Of a DNA stretch of 64,000 bases, positions 48,233 to 58,386 are shown one piece after another (position 1 is the first letter of the stretch; each line of letters starts with the position of its first letter). Source of the stretch: an uncultured Succinivibrionaceae bacterium (lineage in GTDB: Bacteria; Pseudomonadota; Gammaproteobacteria; Enterobacterales; Succinivibrionaceae); NCBI GenBank assembly GCA_944389865.1, contig CALXNX010000004.1, positions 1 to 64,000 of the forward strand. The letters run 5' to 3'. The notes under the pieces were generated by a model that worked only from the letters and a program-made list of their open reading frames with translations, searched no databases and had not been told where the DNA came from. The position numbers and the translations under genes are program-made.

Positions 48233-49225
48233 TTAACGAGCGCCCTCTAAATCGGGAGGAGGCCAGTGCTCCAAGCGCATACCTAAGGTCAGCCCGCGAT
48301 CGGCCAGTACGTCCTTGATTTCAGTTAAGGACTTCTTGCCCAAATTCGGGGTCTTGAGCAGTTCGACCTCGGTGCGCTGCACCAGATCGCCGATGTACTT
48401 AATGCCTTCAGCCTTAAGGCAATTGGCAGAGCGTACGGTAAGCTCCAGATCTTCGACCGGGCAAAGCAGCTTCGGATCGATGAGCGGTCTGAAGGAGCTG
48501 TCCTCAGGCGGAGTGACGGAATTGCGGATATCCACAAAGCAGCCCAGCTGCTCTGAGAAGATGGTAGCCGCGATCGACACGGCCTCAGCCGGGTCAATAG
48601 TGCCGTTGGTCTCGATATCAAGGAACAGCCGCTCCTTGGAGTGATCGGCGTATGACTCGGTATGCACGGCCACATTGAGCACCGGGCAGTAGGAGGCATC
48701 AATGAGCAGACGCCCGATGAAGCGCTCCTCGCCGGAGCCTTCGATATGCTGATGGGCCGGAGTCTGCACATAGCCGCGGCCGCGGGTAACGTGCATCAAA
48801 GCATGAAGCTTGACGTTGGGATCGGTGATGTGGCAGATCACCAGGTCCTTGTTCATGATCTCAACGCCGCCCGGGCAGACGATGTCTCCGGCCGTCACCG
48901 GACCTACGCCGCTCTTATTGAGCTCTAAGGTGGGCTCAGTGTGGAGCAGCCCGTCGGCTTTCACTGCCGCTTCCTTTAAGTTAAGCAGGATGAGCAGGAT
49001 ATCTTCCTGCACGCCCTCCAAGGCGCTGTACTCGTGCACGGCGCCATCAATCTCCACCTCGGTAATGGCATAGCCGGGAATAGAGGAAAGCATGATGCGG
49101 CGCAGAGCAGTGCCGATGATTTGGGCTTGGCAGGGCTCAAAAGGCTCCAGCGTGACGCGGCAGGCATTAACCGCAGTCTGCGTGACATCCTTAATCTGAG
49201 GCTTTAAAACATTGTTTAGATCCAA
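48233..49225 (-). CDS. second RNA polymerase alpha subunit (RpoA2, after rplQ)
   Basis: 330-residue alpha subunit. It keeps [20 protein letters not shown] (E. coli R44, R45 and L48 equivalents), [15 protein letters not shown] (K86), [11 protein letters not shown] and RGRGYV. It has lost the invariant RGFGHTL of motif [13 protein letters not shown] (here [13 protein letters not shown]), and the VEQRTDL block is replaced by ADHSKERL with a three-residue gap. The C-terminal domain is intact: [20 protein letters not shown] (R265 equivalent), [19 protein letters not shown]. In E. coli R45/L48 are needed to bind beta and K86/V173 to bind beta'. I infer this subunit fills the beta-binding alpha-I place. 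Start is TTG with GAGGG eight bases upstream. A terminator follows. Confidence 0.93.
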   Translation of the reverse strand: MDLNNVLKPQIKDVTQTAVNACRVTLEPFEPCQAQIIGTALRRIMLSSIPGYAITEVEIDGAVHEYSALEGVQEDILLILLNLKEAAVKADGLLHTEPTLELNKSGVGPVTAGDIVCPGGVEIMNKDLVICHITDPNVKLHALMHVTRGRGYVQTPAHQHIEGSGEERFIGRLLIDASYCPVLNVAVHTESYADHSKERLFLDIETNGTIDPAEAVSIAATIFSEQLGCFVDIRNSVTPPEDSSFRPLIDPKLLCPVEDLELTVRSANCLKAEGIKYIGDLVQRTEVELLKTPNLGKKSLTEIKDVLADRGLTLGMRLEHWPPPDLEGAR

Positions 49226-49334
49226 GGTTGCAACCCTCGTTAAAGAAAGAAGGCAGGGCCTGAGAGCTCCCGCCTTTGTGCACTCAGGGCCTGTGAACCT
49301 GAGCGCGGCGGCGGGAGCGCCTTAAGGGGACCGC

Positions 49335-49760
49335 TTATTCAGCGGCCGGAGCGGTCTCAGCTGCGGCGGGTGCCGGAGCTGCAGTCTCCTCAGGGGCCTC
49401 TTCGGGCTTATCGACGAACATGATGTAAGCCATCGGGGCATTATCGCCGTGACGGAAACCGCACTTTAAGATGCGGGTATAGCCGCCCTGGCGCTCAGCC
49501 ACGCGCTTGCCGATGTCGTTGAAGAGCTTGGCCACCGCGTCCTTGTCGCGCAGACGGGCGAAGACTAAGCGGCGGTTGGCAACGGTATCCACCTTGGCGA
49601 TGGTGATTAAACGCTCGGCAAAGCGGCGCAGTTCCTTGGCCTTAGGCAGAGTGGTCTTAATGCACTCGTATTTCACCAGAGCCTTCGTTAAATTGCGGTA
49701 GAGTGCGGCGCGGTGAGCAGAAGTGCGGCCTAAATGACGGCCTGCTAAACGATGACGCAT
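49335..49760 (-). CDS. rplQ: 50S ribosomal protein L17 with Ala/Pro-rich tail
   Basis: Core [20 protein letters not shown] and [20 protein letters not shown] are typical L17. At 141 residues it exceeds E. coli L17 (127); the extra tail is [20 protein letters not shown]-like low complexity. Normally L17 closes the alpha operon; here a second rpoA follows after 109 bases. Confidence 0.96.
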   Translation of the reverse strand: MRHRLAGRHLGRTSAHRAALYRNLTKALVKYECIKTTLPKAKELRRFAERLITIAKVDTVANRRLVFARLRDKDAVAKLFNDIGKRVAERQGGYTRILKCGFRHGDNAPMAYIMFVDKPEEAPEETAAPAPAAAETAPAAE

Positions 49761-49784
49761 TTTACAATCCTTCCTATTGGGTAA

Positions 49785-50771
49785 TTATTTGGTTAAGCGC
49801 AGTCCCTGCGGCGGCCAGTTGGCAATACGCATGCCAAGCGACAGGCCGCGCTGAGCAAGCACGTCCTTAATTTCAGTTAAGGACTTCTTGCCCAGATTGG
49901 GGGTCTTGAGCAGTTCGACTTCAGTACGCTGGACCAAATCGCCGATGTAGATGATCTGCTCAGCCTTCAGGCAGTTGGCAGAACGCACGGTCAATTCCAA
50001 ATCATCGACCGGCTGCATCAGCACGGGATCCGGCATCGGCGGCACCGCAGGCGCGGCGGCGCGCTCTGCGGTCTCATCCTTATCGACCAGATTGTCAAGC
50101 GGCGCATCCAAAAGCTGCGCGGCCTGCATTAAGGCCTGATCCGGGGCCAGAGTGCCGTCGGTTTCAATATTGATGACTAAGCGATCCAAGTCGGTACGCT
50201 GTTCGACGCGGGCGGACTCGACCTCATAGACGAAGCGGCGGATGGGGCAGAAGTTGGCATCGATGAGGATGTCATGCTCGGCTGCCATCATGTGCCGATC
50301 GTCAGTGGCGAGGACATAGCCGCAGCCCCTGACTACGCGAAGCTCAAGGTGCAGCTTGGCCTTATCACCCACTAAGGTGCATATGGGGGCAGCAGGATCA
50401 GAGACGCTGACGCCGGCGGGCAGCTGCAGCGCAGCGGCGGTTACGGGACCGGGGCCGCTGCTCTCGCAGGTCACCCACAGCGGAGCGGTAAGATCCACGG
50501 CTGCAGAGAAAGACAGTTCCTTTAAGTTCATGATGAGCTCAAAGACGCTTTCCAGCATATCATCTTTAGCGCCGCTGACGCTCTCCACGCCTTCAAGGCG
50601 GAAGGCATCTACAGCATACCCCGGCATGCACTTGAGCAGTACGTCGCTTAAGGCTACGCCTAAGGTATGGCCGAAACCGCGCTCTAACGGTTCAAGCACG
50701 ATCCGCGCGCTGTGGCGCCCGGTTTCCGCAAAGCTCACCGGCTTTGGCTTGAGCAGTTCAAATACTGACAC
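49785..50771 (-). CDS. rpoA: first RNA polymerase alpha subunit (RpoA1, canonical position)
   Basis: Alpha subunit at the usual place after rpsD. It keeps [13 protein letters not shown] and [20 protein letters not shown], but the following block reads [20 protein letters not shown] instead of NALRRILLSSMPG: E. coli R44 and R45 become Ser and Asp, and HEY/GVQEDI are also lost. R45 is needed for beta binding in E. coli, so this subunit probably takes the beta'-side alpha-II place. K86 is kept (LIMNLKEL). The C-terminal domain is intact and nearly identical to RpoA2. GTG at 50771 is preferred over a TTG at 50795 because GGGG precedes it and because both alphas then have LKP at residues 7-9. Product 328 residues. 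Confidence 0.93.
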   Translation of the reverse strand: MSVFELLKPKPVSFAETGRHSARIVLEPLERGFGHTLGVALSDVLLKCMPGYAVDAFRLEGVESVSGAKDDMLESVFELIMNLKELSFSAAVDLTAPLWVTCESSGPGPVTAAALQLPAGVSVSDPAAPICTLVGDKAKLHLELRVVRGCGYVLATDDRHMMAAEHDILIDANFCPIRRFVYEVESARVEQRTDLDRLVINIETDGTLAPDQALMQAAQLLDAPLDNLVDKDETAERAAAPAVPPMPDPVLMQPVDDLELTVRSANCLKAEQIIYIGDLVQRTEVELLKTPNLGKKSLTEIKDVLAQRGLSLGMRIANWPPQGLRLTK

Positions 50772-50819
50772 TGTTTTATTCCCCACAACATTCAAAGAGG
50801 TGCAGGCTTACTGCCGTTA

Positions 50820-51443
50820 TTACTTCGAGTACAACTCGACAATGAGCTGTTCCTTGATATCGGAAGGAAGCTCAGCACGCTCAGGCTTGCTCTTGTAAGT
50901 ACCCTTCATGGCGTTGACATCAACGTCGATCCAGGTGGGCTTAAGGGCACGCTGAGAGGATAAATCGATAGCGGCCTTGATGCGCAGCTGCTTCTTGGCC
51001 TTCTCGCGCACGGCCACCACGTCAGAGGGCTGCACCTGATATGACGGGATGTTGACCACCTTGTCATTCACGGTAATAGCCTTGTGGCTGACCAGCTGGC
51101 GGGACTCCATGCGGGTAGAGCCGAAGCCCATGCGGTACACCACGTTATCTAAGCGGCCCTCTAAGAGCTGCAGCAGATTCTCGCCGGTGTTGCCGGGCAT
51201 ATTGGCAGCCTTCTTGTAGTAGTTGCGGAACTGACGCTCCAGCACGCCGTAAATGCGGCGCACCTTCTGCTTCTCACGCAGCTGCATGCCGTAGTCGGAA
51301 AGACGAGTCTTGTTAGCGCCATGCTGACCCGGGGCAGTATCCAACTTGCACTTGGTCTCAATAGCGCGGACGCCGGACTTTAAGAAAAGGTCAACACCCT
51401 CGCGGCGGCATAACTTCAGGGCAGGACCGGTATATTTAGCCAT
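50820..51443 (-). CDS. rpsD: 30S ribosomal protein S4
   Basis: Assembly protein that, in E. coli, also represses the alpha operon by binding its leader. It has [36 protein letters not shown] and the S4 domain [20 protein letters not shown]. Length 207 is close to E. coli (206). The N-terminus has no four-Cys zinc motif. Confidence 0.98.
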   Translation of the reverse strand: MAKYTGPALKLCRREGVDLFLKSGVRAIETKCKLDTAPGQHGANKTRLSDYGMQLREKQKVRRIYGVLERQFRNYYKKAANMPGNTGENLLQLLEGRLDNVVYRMGFGSTRMESRQLVSHKAITVNDKVVNIPSYQVQPSDVVAVREKAKKQLRIKAAIDLSSQRALKPTWIDVDVNAMKGTYKSKPERAELPSDIKEQLIVELYSK

Positions 51444-51468
51444 TTATCTTTCTCCTGATACTAGCCGA

Positions 51469-51996
51469 TTAGACGCGGCGCTTCTTGGGCGGACGGCAGC
51501 CATTGTGCGGGATCGGGGTAACATCGGTGATGTTGGTGATCTTGTAGCCGATGGCATTGAGGGCGCGAATGGAAGACTCGCGGCCGGGGCCGGGGCCCTT
51601 AACTAAGACCTCAAGGTTCTTCACGCCGAACTCCTTGGCAGCCTCACCGGCGCGCTCGGCTGCAACCTGAGCTGCGTAGGGGGTGGACTTGCGGGAGCCG
51701 CGGAAGCCTGAACCGCCGGCGGTAGCCCAGGATAAGGCGTTGCCCTGACGGTCAGAGATGGTCACGATAGTATTGTTGAAAGATGCATGGATGTGAGCCA
51801 CGCCGTCAGCGATCTGCTTCTTGGAGCGCTTGCCGGAACGGGTGCGCGGAGCGGCAGCAGCCTTAGGAGCAGCGGCAGCGGGAGCTGCAGGAGCTGCGGC
51901 AGGCGCCGGGGCAGCAGCTGCGGGAGCTGCAGGAGCTGCGGCAGGCGCCGGGGCAGCAGCTGCGGGAGCGGCGGTTTCTTTAATCTGATCAGACAT
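51469..51996 (-). CDS. rpsK: 30S ribosomal protein S11 with N-terminal Ala/Pro-rich extension
   Basis: The conserved body ([56 protein letters not shown]) starts near residue 50. Before it lies an Ala/Pro tract encoded largely by two perfect 42-bp repeats. Length 175 versus 129 in E. coli. The ATG at 51996 is close behind rpsM (gap 11 bases), with AGGAGG upstream, so the extension is probably translated. Confidence 0.97.
   Translation of the reverse strand: MSDQIKETAAPAAAAPAPAAAPAAPAAAAPAPAAAPAAPAAAAPKAAAAPRTRSGKRSKKQIADGVAHIHASFNNTIVTISDRQGNALSWATAGGSGFRGSRKSTPYAAQVAAERAGEAAKEFGVKNLEVLVKGPGPGRESSIRALNAIGYKITNITDVTPIPHNGCRPPKKRRV
51878..51961. repeat. two perfect 42-bp tandem repeats in rpsK
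   Basis: Positions 51878-51919 and 51920-51961 are identical 42-base units, followed by the start of a third. They encode a 14-residue Ala/Pro unit and preserve the reading frame of rpsK. Confidence 0.9.
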
Positions 51997-52007
51997 TCAA
52001 GTGCCTC

Positions 52008-52364
52008 CTACTTCTTAATGCTCTTGCGCGGGCCCTTGCGGGTACGTGCATTAGTCTTAGTACGCTGACCGCGCACCGGCAGGCCGCGGCGATGACGCAG
52101 ACCGCGGTAAGTACCGAGGTCCATCAGGCGCTTGATGTTCATCGAGATCTCGCGGCGCAGATCACCTTCCACGGTGTACTTAGCCACTTCCTGACGGATC
52201 TTCTCCACGGAAGCTTCATCGAGATCTTTGAATTTAGTTAACTGATCTACACCGGCGGCAGCGCAGATGTCGCGTGCGCGGGTAGGGCCGATGCCGAATA
52301 TAGACTGCAGAGCAATCAGGGCAATCTTTTGATCAGGCACGTTAATGCCAGCAATACGGGCCAC
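52008..52364 (-). CDS. rpsM: 30S ribosomal protein S13
   Basis: [37 protein letters not shown] and the tail [30 protein letters not shown] identify S13. Length 118 matches. First gene of the alpha operon, 130 bases downstream of a strong promoter. The start codon is GTG. Confidence 0.98.
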   Translation of the reverse strand: MARIAGINVPDQKIALIALQSIFGIGPTRARDICAAAGVDQLTKFKDLDEASVEKIRQEVAKYTVEGDLRREISMNIKRLMDLGTYRGLRHRRGLPVRGQRTKTNARTRKGPRKSIKK

Positions 52365-52449
52365 TATTGATCTCCTAACAAAGGTCGGTTAATGAAAAGC
52401 AGCCGCAAAGCCCGTGAGGATACGCGGCCGCCGTATAGTGCCATTTGGC

Positions 52450-52487
52450 AAAAAATCGTAACAAAGCGCCTGAGCATGCTCAGACGC
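52450..52487 (-). promoter_or_regulatory. hairpin plus U-tract in alpha-operon leader
   Basis: Minus strand: near-perfect hairpin GCGTCTGAGC AT GCTCAGGCGC (52466-52487) followed by TTTGTTACGATTTTTT. It starts about ten bases after the predicted transcription start and ends ~85 bases before rpsM. It looks like an intrinsic terminator inside the leader, i.e. a possible attenuator. In E. coli, S4 represses this operon at a pseudoknot nearer the rpsM start; that element cannot be confirmed here. Confidence 0.55.
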
Positions 52488-52503
52488 CTGTAAAGAGCAG
52501 CGT

Positions 52504-52532
52504 ATTATAAAAACTTTTTTAAGTTTTGTAAA
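52504..52532 (-). promoter_or_regulatory. strong sigma70 promoter of the alpha operon
   Basis: Minus strand TTTACA (52527-52532), 17-base spacer, TATAAT (52504-52509). The -10 is perfect and the -35 has one mismatch. It lies between rpmJ and rpsM. Confidence 0.85.
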
Positions 52533-52551
52533 TAAACTGCAGGGAAAATCA

Positions 52552-52570
52552 GCAGAGCTGTCAGCTCTGC
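52552..52570 (-). terminator. hairpin after rpmJ
   Basis: Minus strand GCAGAGCT, loop GAC, AGCTCTGC, then TGATTTTCC: perfect 8-bp stem 15 bases after the rpmJ stop. Probable partial terminator for the spc operon upstream of the alpha promoter. Confidence 0.65.
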
Positions 52571-52585
52571 CGGAAAATTTTGAAA

Positions 52586-52699
52586 TTAACCCTGACGCTG
52601 CTTGTGCTTGGGGTTGACACAAATGATGCGCACAACGCCGTGGCGGCGAACCACCTTGCAGTTGCGGCAGATCTTCTTAACAGAAGCACCAACTTTCAT
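52586..52699 (-). CDS. rpmJ: 50S ribosomal protein L36
   Basis: 37-residue zinc-type L36 starting [19 protein letters not shown], with CxxC (C11, C14) and a later Cys and His ([11 protein letters not shown]) completing the zinc ligands. It lies between secY and rpsM as usual, with AGGAG before the ATG. Confidence 0.96.
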   Translation of the reverse strand: MKVGASVKKICRNCKVVRRHGVVRIICVNPKHKQRQG

Positions 52700-52725
52700 T
52701 TCAATTCTCCTAATAAGGGCTGCAT

Positions 52726-54075
52726 TTAACGCCCGTAATTCCTGAGATTGGCTTTCTTCAGCAGATCCCCATACTGCTGCTGCATCATGTGACTCTGCAG
52801 CTGAGCTACGAAGTCCATAATGACCACCACAATAATGAGGAGCGAGGTGCCGCCGAAATAGAACTGCACATTGAACCAGTTCATTAACAGCTGCGGTACC
52901 AGGCAGACTAAAACCATGTAAATGGATCCGGACAGCGTGAGACGGGTCATCACTTTATCAATAAAGCGCGCAGTCATCTCACCCGGTCTGATCCCCGGAA
53001 TAAACGCTCCGCTCTTCTTCAGATTCTCGGCCACTTCACGCGGGCTGAACACCAGCGCCGTGTAGAAGAAGGTAAAGAATACAATGGCCGCGGCATAGAG
53101 CAGCTCATATAAAGGCTGCCCCGGCTGCAGGAACAGTGAAATATCCTGCAGGACGTTTGCCACTGCATTGTCGCCCTGACCAAACCATGACACCACGGTG
53201 CCCGGGAATAAAATGATCGACGAGGCGAAAATCGCCGGGATCACGCCGGACATATTGATCTTCAGCGGCAAGCTGGAGCGCGGCTGAGAATAAATACGAT
53301 TGCCCATCTGACGCTTGGCATAATCGATGACGATGCGGCGCTGTCCGCGTTCCACGAACACCACAAAGAAGGTCACTGCCACCACCACTACGCCGATGAT
53401 CAGCAGAGCGATGGTAGAAAGATCTCCCTGACGGGCCTGCTCAAAGGTGTGACCCAGGGCTGCAGGCAGTCCTGCCACGATGCCGGCAAAGATGATCATG
53501 GAGATGCCGTTGCCGATGCCGCGTTCAGTGATCTGCTCGCCCAGCCACATGATGAACATGGTGCCGGTGACCAGAGAGATGGTCGTCACGAAATAAAAGC
53601 CGAATCCCGGGTTGTCCACCAGCCCCGGCATCATATTGGGGATGCCGGTAGCAATGCCCACTGCCTGCAGGGCAGCGAGGAATAAGGTGGAGACGCGGGT
53701 ATACTGCGTCAGTCTGCGTCTGCCGCTCTCGCCTTCCTTCTTCATTTCGGCAAGAGTAGGATTAACTACGGCCAGAAGCTGAATAATAATAGAAGCAGAG
53801 ATGTACGGCATGATGCCCAATGCCAGAACGGAGGCGCGCTCTAAGGCGCCGCCGGAGAACATATTGAACATGCCGATGATGGTACCGCTCTGTTCGTCGA
53901 AAAGACGCGCCAGAACCTCAGCGTTCACCCCGGGAACCGGGACGTAGCAGCCAAGTCTGTATACCACCAGACCGATGATCACGAACAAGAGGCGCGAACG
54001 CAGCTCGGAGCCGCCTTTCATGCCCTTGCTGATGCCGGCCTCGCGGCTTTTTTCCAGGAGCGATTTTCTAGCCAT
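52726..54075 (-). CDS. secY: preprotein translocase subunit SecY
   Basis: Channel subunit of SecYEG. Ten membrane helices are visible; signatures are [40 protein letters not shown] and [37 protein letters not shown] is the conserved C4-C5 region. Length 449 fits. Last part of the spc operon before rpmJ. Confidence 0.98.
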   Translation of the reverse strand: MARKSLLEKSREAGISKGMKGGSELRSRLLFVIIGLVVYRLGCYVPVPGVNAEVLARLFDEQSGTIIGMFNMFSGGALERASVLALGIMPYISASIIIQLLAVVNPTLAEMKKEGESGRRRLTQYTRVSTLFLAALQAVGIATGIPNMMPGLVDNPGFGFYFVTTISLVTGTMFIMWLGEQITERGIGNGISMIIFAGIVAGLPAALGHTFEQARQGDLSTIALLIIGVVVVAVTFFVVFVERGQRRIVIDYAKRQMGNRIYSQPRSSLPLKINMSGVIPAIFASSIILFPGTVVSWFGQGDNAVANVLQDISLFLQPGQPLYELLYAAAIVFFTFFYTALVFSPREVAENLKKSGAFIPGIRPGEMTARFIDKVMTRLTLSGSIYMVLVCLVPQLLMNWFNVQFYFGGTSLLIIVVVIMDFVAQLQSHMMQQQYGDLLKKANLRNYGR

Positions 54076-54109
54076 TTTATCTCCAAAAGGGCGGCGTACC
54101 GCCCCTTAC

Positions 54110-54712
54110 TTACTTCTTAGCCTTAGCAGCCTTTTCAGCCTTGGCAGCCGGATCCTTCTTAGCAGGCTTCTTGATGCCTTCAGCTAAGAGCTTATCCTGC
54201 AGAGCCTTAACCTTAGCGGCGCGGCGGTTGGTGGAGATCTCGCGGCGCTTGGCTGCAGCAGCAGAGCGCTCAGAGGTCTCGACGGTGCCGCCGGCAGCCT
54301 CAATGGCAGCCTTGGCGCCGCGGGTGACGCCTAAGCCCTTCACGGTCACCTTGCGGGTGAACTCCGGGAGCTTGGAGAGCACAATCTTGGCATACTTGAC
54401 GCGCTTGCCGATTAAGCCGGCCTTCTGCAGAGCAGCCAGATCGATGACGTCGCCTTCCACCTTGTTTAAGGAGTTTAAGGAAACTTCAGCGGTGACGTAG
54501 GACAGCTTGGACCAGAAGCCGAACTTCGGCAGTCTGATCTTCATCGGCATCTGACCGCCTTCAAAGCCCGGACGTACGTTCGGGCTCTTGCGGGCGCCGG
54601 AACCCTTGACACCGCGGCCGCAGGTCTTGCCGAGGCCGGAGCCGATGCCGCGGCCGACGCGCACGTGCTTTCTGCGGGCGCCTTCACCGGGCTTTAAGGT
54701 ATTTAAGTACAT
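54110..54712 (-). CDS. rplO: 50S ribosomal protein L15 with C-terminal extension
   Basis: [37 protein letters not shown] and [18 protein letters not shown] are L15. At 200 residues it is ~55 longer than E. coli (144): a basic/Ala-rich tail ([15 protein letters not shown] at the end) follows the normal domain. It abuts rpmD. Confidence 0.96.
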   Translation of the reverse strand: MYLNTLKPGEGARRKHVRVGRGIGSGLGKTCGRGVKGSGARKSPNVRPGFEGGQMPMKIRLPKFGFWSKLSYVTAEVSLNSLNKVEGDVIDLAALQKAGLIGKRVKYAKIVLSKLPEFTRKVTVKGLGVTRGAKAAIEAAGGTVETSERSAAAAKRREISTNRRAAKVKALQDKLLAEGIKKPAKKDPAAKAEKAAKAKK

Positions 54713-54715
54713 ACT

Positions 54716-54901
54716 TTACTCCTCGACCTTAACCATGTAGCTGACTTTGTTAATCATGCCGCGAATGGAGGGAGTATCCTCCAGCTCGACGGTATGACGG
54801 ATGCGGCGTAAGCCTAAACCGCGCATAGTGGCGATGTGATCAGGCTTGCGGCCAATGGTGCTCTTGGTCTGAGTCACCTTAATGGTTTTCTTCTCGGCCA
54901 T
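54716..54901 (-). CDS. rpmD: 50S ribosomal protein L30
   Basis: 61-residue L30: [20 protein letters not shown] and [20 protein letters not shown]. Three bases separate it from rpsE and rplO on either side. Confidence 0.97.
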   Translation of the reverse strand: MAEKKTIKVTQTKSTIGRKPDHIATMRGLGLRRIRHTVELEDTPSIRGMINKVSYMVKVEE

Positions 54902-54904
54902 GTC

Positions 54905-55414
54905 TTACTCCAGAATTTCCTTGACAGAAAGACCGCGCTTGGCGGCGACAGCCTCAGGAGAACGCATGGAAGCTAAAGCGGCAACGGTAGCGCGCACCAC
55001 GTTGATGGGGTTGGTGGAACCGTAGGCCTTAGCGAGCACATTGCGCACGCCGGCAACTTCCAGCACGGCGCGCATAGCGCCGCCGGCGATAATGCCGGTA
55101 CCTTCAGAGGCGGGCTGCATGTAAACCATGGAGCCGGAGTGTTCGCCCTTGACGGCATGGAATAAAGTGCCGTTGTTTAAGGTAATGGTGTTGTTGATGT
55201 TGCGGCGGGCCTGCTCAATGGCCTTCTGAATGGCAGCCGGAACTTCACCGGCCTTGCCGTAGCCGAAGCCCACGCGGCCGTTGCCGTCGCCCACTACGGT
55301 TAAGGCAGTGAACGAGAAGATGCGGCCGCCCTTGACCACTTTAGCCACGCGGTTTACCGCGACTAACTTTTCCTGCAGCTCACCGGCCTGCTGGGTTTCA
55401 TCTTTATGTTGCAT
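54905..55414 (-). CDS. rpsE: 30S ribosomal protein S5
   Basis: [40 protein letters not shown] and [20 protein letters not shown] are typical of S5. Length 169, near E. coli (167). Confidence 0.98.
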   Translation of the reverse strand: MQHKDETQQAGELQEKLVAVNRVAKVVKGGRIFSFTALTVVGDGNGRVGFGYGKAGEVPAAIQKAIEQARRNINNTITLNNGTLFHAVKGEHSGSMVYMQPASEGTGIIAGGAMRAVLEVAGVRNVLAKAYGSTNPINVVRATVAALASMRSPEAVAAKRGLSVKEILE

Positions 55415-55426
55415 CTTAATGCTCCT

Positions 55427-55780
55427 TTAGAACTTAAGACCAGCAGCGCGCGCAGCATCAGCTAAAGCAGCGACGCGGCCGTGATACTGATAACCGGATC
55501 TGTCAAAAGCCACGGTATCAACGTTGGCGGCTAAAGCGCGCTCAGCGACAGCCTTACCGATGACCTTGGCAGCTTCGATATTGCCGGTGGACTTTAAATC
55601 CTTAACTAAGTCCTTCTCCAGCGTGCTGGCGCAGGCGAGCACATGGCTGGACTTGTCAATGATCTGCGCGTAAATGTGGCGCGGGGTGCGGGTTACCACT
55701 AAGCGGGTAACGCCTAACTCACGCATCTTGGCGCGGCTCTTGGCTGCGCGGCGCATACGGGAGACTTTCTTTTCAAACAT
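55427..55780 (-). CDS. rplR: 50S ribosomal protein L18
   Basis: 117 residues, the E. coli length. [20 protein letters not shown] and the C-terminal [20 protein letters not shown] are typical. Binds 5S rRNA together with L5. Confidence 0.97.
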   Translation of the reverse strand: MFEKKVSRMRRAAKSRAKMRELGVTRLVVTRTPRHIYAQIIDKSSHVLACASTLEKDLVKDLKSTGNIEAAKVIGKAVAERALAANVDTVAFDRSGYQYHGRVAALADAARAAGLKF

Positions 55781-55797
55781 AGTATTAACCCTCAGCC

Positions 55798-56331
55798 TTA
55801 CTTCTTCTTAGCTTCCTTCAAGCGGACCACCTCATCGGCGTATCTGACGCCCTTGCCCTTATAAGGCTCAGGAGCGCGATAAGCGCGGATATCAGCGGCG
55901 ACCTGGCCCAACAGGCACTTGTCGAAGCTCTTCAGCACGATTTCGGTCTGAGACGGGGTCTCGCAGGTCACACCCTCCGGGATCGCGTGCTCAATGGGAT
56001 GAGAAAAGCCTAAAGCAAGGTTTAAAACCTTGCCCTTAGCCTGAGCGCGGTAGCCCACGCCGACTAAAGTCAGCTTCTTCTCAAAGCCCTTGTCTAAACC
56101 TACCACCATGTTGTGGATTAAGGCGCGGGTAGTACCGGACTGCATGTTGGCATCCTTGGAGTCATCCTTGACGGAAACCAGCAGCTTGCCGTCGGTAAAT
56201 GCTACGCCCACTTTGTCATGGACATTAAGGGACATCTGGCCGGCCTTGGACTTGATGGTCACATTCTGACCGTCAATCTTGACCTCCATGCCCTGGGGAA
56301 CGATGACAGGCTCTTTTGCAATACGTGACAT
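55798..56331 (-). CDS. rplF: 50S ribosomal protein L6
   Basis: 177 residues, as in E. coli. [20 protein letters not shown] at the start, [20 protein letters not shown] in the middle and [20 protein letters not shown] near the end. Confidence 0.98.
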   Translation of the reverse strand: MSRIAKEPVIVPQGMEVKIDGQNVTIKSKAGQMSLNVHDKVGVAFTDGKLLVSVKDDSKDANMQSGTTRALIHNMVVGLDKGFEKKLTLVGVGYRAQAKGKVLNLALGFSHPIEHAIPEGVTCETPSQTEIVLKSFDKCLLGQVAADIRAYRAPEPYKGKGVRYADEVVRLKEAKKK

Positions 56332-56348
56332 GTTATCTCTCCCCTGAT

Positions 56349-56741
56349 TTACGCAACGTAGCAGATGACTTCACCGCCCAGGCCGTCACGGCGGGCAGCA
56401 CGGTCAGTCATCAGGCCCTTGGAAGTGGAAATCACCGCAATGCCCAGGCCGTTCATAATGCGCGGCAGGTCACGGCACTTCTTGTAAATGCGCAGGCCGG
56501 GACGGGAAACGCGCTGAATCATCTCAACCACGGGCTTGCCCTCGTAGTACTTCAGCTCGATCTCCAGGACCTTCTTCACATCGCCGCTCTCGGTAACTTT
56601 GGCCACATAGCCTTCCTTCTCTAAGAGCTTGGCGATAGCCAGCTTCTGCTTGGAGGACGGCATGGAAACCGAGACCTTGCCAGCAGCCTGGCCGTTGCGG
56701 ATGCGAGTCAGTAAATCCGCGATCGGATCTTGCATACTCAT
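56349..56741 (-). CDS. rpsH: 30S ribosomal protein S8
   Basis: 130 residues. [20 protein letters not shown] and [20 protein letters not shown] are hallmarks. In E. coli S8 represses the spc operon by binding within the rplX-rplE region. Confidence 0.98.
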   Translation of the reverse strand: MSMQDPIADLLTRIRNGQAAGKVSVSMPSSKQKLAIAKLLEKEGYVAKVTESGDVKKVLEIELKYYEGKPVVEMIQRVSRPGLRIYKKCRDLPRIMNGLGIAVISTSKGLMTDRAARRDGLGGEVICYVA

Positions 56742-56755
56742 TTATGTATCTCCTC

Positions 56756-57061
56756 TTACCAGCTGGCCTTTCTTAAGCCGGGGATCTCACCGCGCATCAT
56801 GTGCTCGCGCAGCTTAATGCGGCACAGACCGAACTTGCGCAGATAACCATGCGGACGCCCTGTCTCAGAGCAGCGATTGCGCTGACGGCAGCGGCTGGAG
56901 TCGCGCGGCAGCTTGGATAACGCGATTACGGCCGCCCAGCGCTCTTCGTCGGAGGCAGATACACTGGAAATAGTCTTTTTGAGCTCTTCGCGCTTGGTGC
57001 GATACTTAGCCTCAAGACGCTGTCTCTTGAGCTCGCGATTTAACATTGAAGTCTTAGCCAT
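56756..57061 (-). CDS. rpsN: 30S ribosomal protein S14 (zinc-free type)
   Basis: 101 residues with no CxxC pairs, the zinc-independent long form. [40 protein letters not shown] and the tail [12 protein letters not shown] match. Fifteen bases after rplE. Confidence 0.97.
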   Translation of the reverse strand: MAKTSMLNRELKRQRLEAKYRTKREELKKTISSVSASDEERWAAVIALSKLPRDSSRCRQRNRCSETGRPHGYLRKFGLCRIKLREHMMRGEIPGLRKASW

Positions 57062-57075
57062 AGACAGTTACTCTC

Positions 57076-57630
57076 TTACTTGCTGGCCTGAGTAGTACGG
57101 AACGGGAAGTTGAAGGCCTCTAACAGAGCACGGCCCTCTTCATCGGTCTTCGCCGTCGTGGTAATGGTGATGTCAAGGCCGCGGATCGCGTCAACCTTGT
57201 CATAGTCGATCTCAGGGAAAATGATCTGCTCGCGCACGCCCATGGAATAGTTGCCGCGTCCGTCAAAAGACTTGGAGGACAGACCGCGGAAATCGCGAAT
57301 ACGCGGAATAGCGATCACGATTAAGCGTTCGAGGAATTCCCACATACGCTCGCCGCGCAGAGTAACCTTACAGCCGATAGGATAACCCTCACGAATATGG
57401 AAGCCCGCTACAGACTTGCGAACCTTGGTGATAAGCGGCTTCTGACCGGAAATAGCGGCCATATCGCGGGCAGCGTTCTCTAAAACCTTCTTGTCTGCCA
57501 CAGCCTCACCAACACCCATATTAAGGGTGATCTTCACAATCCGAGGGACTTGCATGACTGTTTTGTAACCAAATTTCTCGGTTAAGGCTTTGATTACTTC
57601 CTGCTTGTATTGATCATGCAGTTTCGCCAT
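57076..57630 (-). CDS. rplE: 50S ribosomal protein L5
   Basis: 184 residues. [57 protein letters not shown] and [18 protein letters not shown] identify L5, which binds 5S rRNA. Confidence 0.98.
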   Translation of the reverse strand: MAKLHDQYKQEVIKALTEKFGYKTVMQVPRIVKITLNMGVGEAVADKKVLENAARDMAAISGQKPLITKVRKSVAGFHIREGYPIGCKVTLRGERMWEFLERLIVIAIPRIRDFRGLSSKSFDGRGNYSMGVREQIIFPEIDYDKVDAIRGLDITITTTAKTDEEGRALLEAFNFPFRTTQASK

Positions 57631-57656
57631 CGTTTATCTCCTGATTAAAACTGCTG

Positions 57657-57986
57657 TTACTTGGTACCGTTAGGAATGACTTCGTTGGTGGACTTGAAGA
57701 AACGGACCTTCTTGCCGTCTTCAAAGCGGAAGCCAACCTTGTCAGCCTTCTGGGTAGCATTGTTGTAAATCGCGACATTAGAGACATCAATCGGAGCCTC
57801 TTTGTCCACGATACCGCCCTGAATATTTAAATTCGGGTTTGCCTTCTGGTGCTTCTTCTTCAGGTTGATGCCTTCAACCAGCACCTTATGCTCACGCGGA
57901 AAAACCTTGGTGACCTTGCCGGTCTTGCCCTTGTCCTTGCCGGTGATAACGATTACTTCATCGTTGCAACGGATTTTCGCTGCCAT
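57657..57986 (-). CDS. rplX: 50S ribosomal protein L24
   Basis: 109 residues with the KOW motif [20 protein letters not shown] and [20 protein letters not shown]. Assembly initiator of the large subunit. Confidence 0.97.
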   Translation of the reverse strand: MAAKIRCNDEVIVITGKDKGKTGKVTKVFPREHKVLVEGINLKKKHQKANPNLNIQGGIVDKEAPIDVSNVAIYNNATQKADKVGFRFEDGKKVRFFKSTNEVIPNGTK

Positions 57987-58002
57987 TACTTACTCCTGTG
58001 AA

Positions 58003-58371
58003 TTAGAGTACTTCGGGAGCTAAAGACACAATCTTCATGAACTGCTCAGTACGTAATTCACGCGTGACCGGTCCGAAGATACGAGTGCCGATAGGCTCAT
58101 GCTGTGAGGTTAATAACACAGCTGCGTTGCTGTCAAAGCGAATGAGGGAACCGTCCGGACGGCGCACACCCTTCTTGGTGCGGACCACTACGGCATCCAC
58201 CACATCGCCCTTCTTGACCTTGCCGCGCGGGATCGCTTCCTTGACAGATACCTTGATGATATCGCCAATGCCAGCATAACGACGCTTAGAGCCGCCTAAG
58301 ACTTTAATGCACATTACGCTGCGAGCGCCTGAGTTGTCGGCAACATCAAGCATGCTTTGCATCTGGATCAT
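58003..58371 (-). CDS. rplN: 50S ribosomal protein L14
   Basis: 122 residues from ATG 58371 (GGAG eight bases upstream), giving [20 protein letters not shown] as in E. coli MIQEQTMLNVADN; the longer frame (58404) adds 11 unlikely residues from the leader. [20 protein letters not shown] and [17 protein letters not shown] follow. First gene of the spc operon. Confidence 0.97.
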   Translation of the reverse strand: MIQMQSMLDVADNSGARSVMCIKVLGGSKRRYAGIGDIIKVSVKEAIPRGKVKKGDVVDAVVVRTKKGVRRPDGSLIRFDSNAAVLLTSQHEPIGTRIFGPVTRELRTEQFMKIVSLAPEVL

Positions 58372-58386
58372 TTCAAATGCTCCGGT

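Noticed and set aside
51787-52068. 93-codon plus-strand frame rich in Ser, Gly and Cys
   Set aside because: It is the antisense shadow of the Ala/Pro repeat in rpsK; composition is explained by the repeat.
52389-52622. 77-codon minus-strand frame between rpmJ and rpsM
   Set aside because: It overlaps rpmJ in another frame and covers the terminator, promoter and leader hairpin; no motif.
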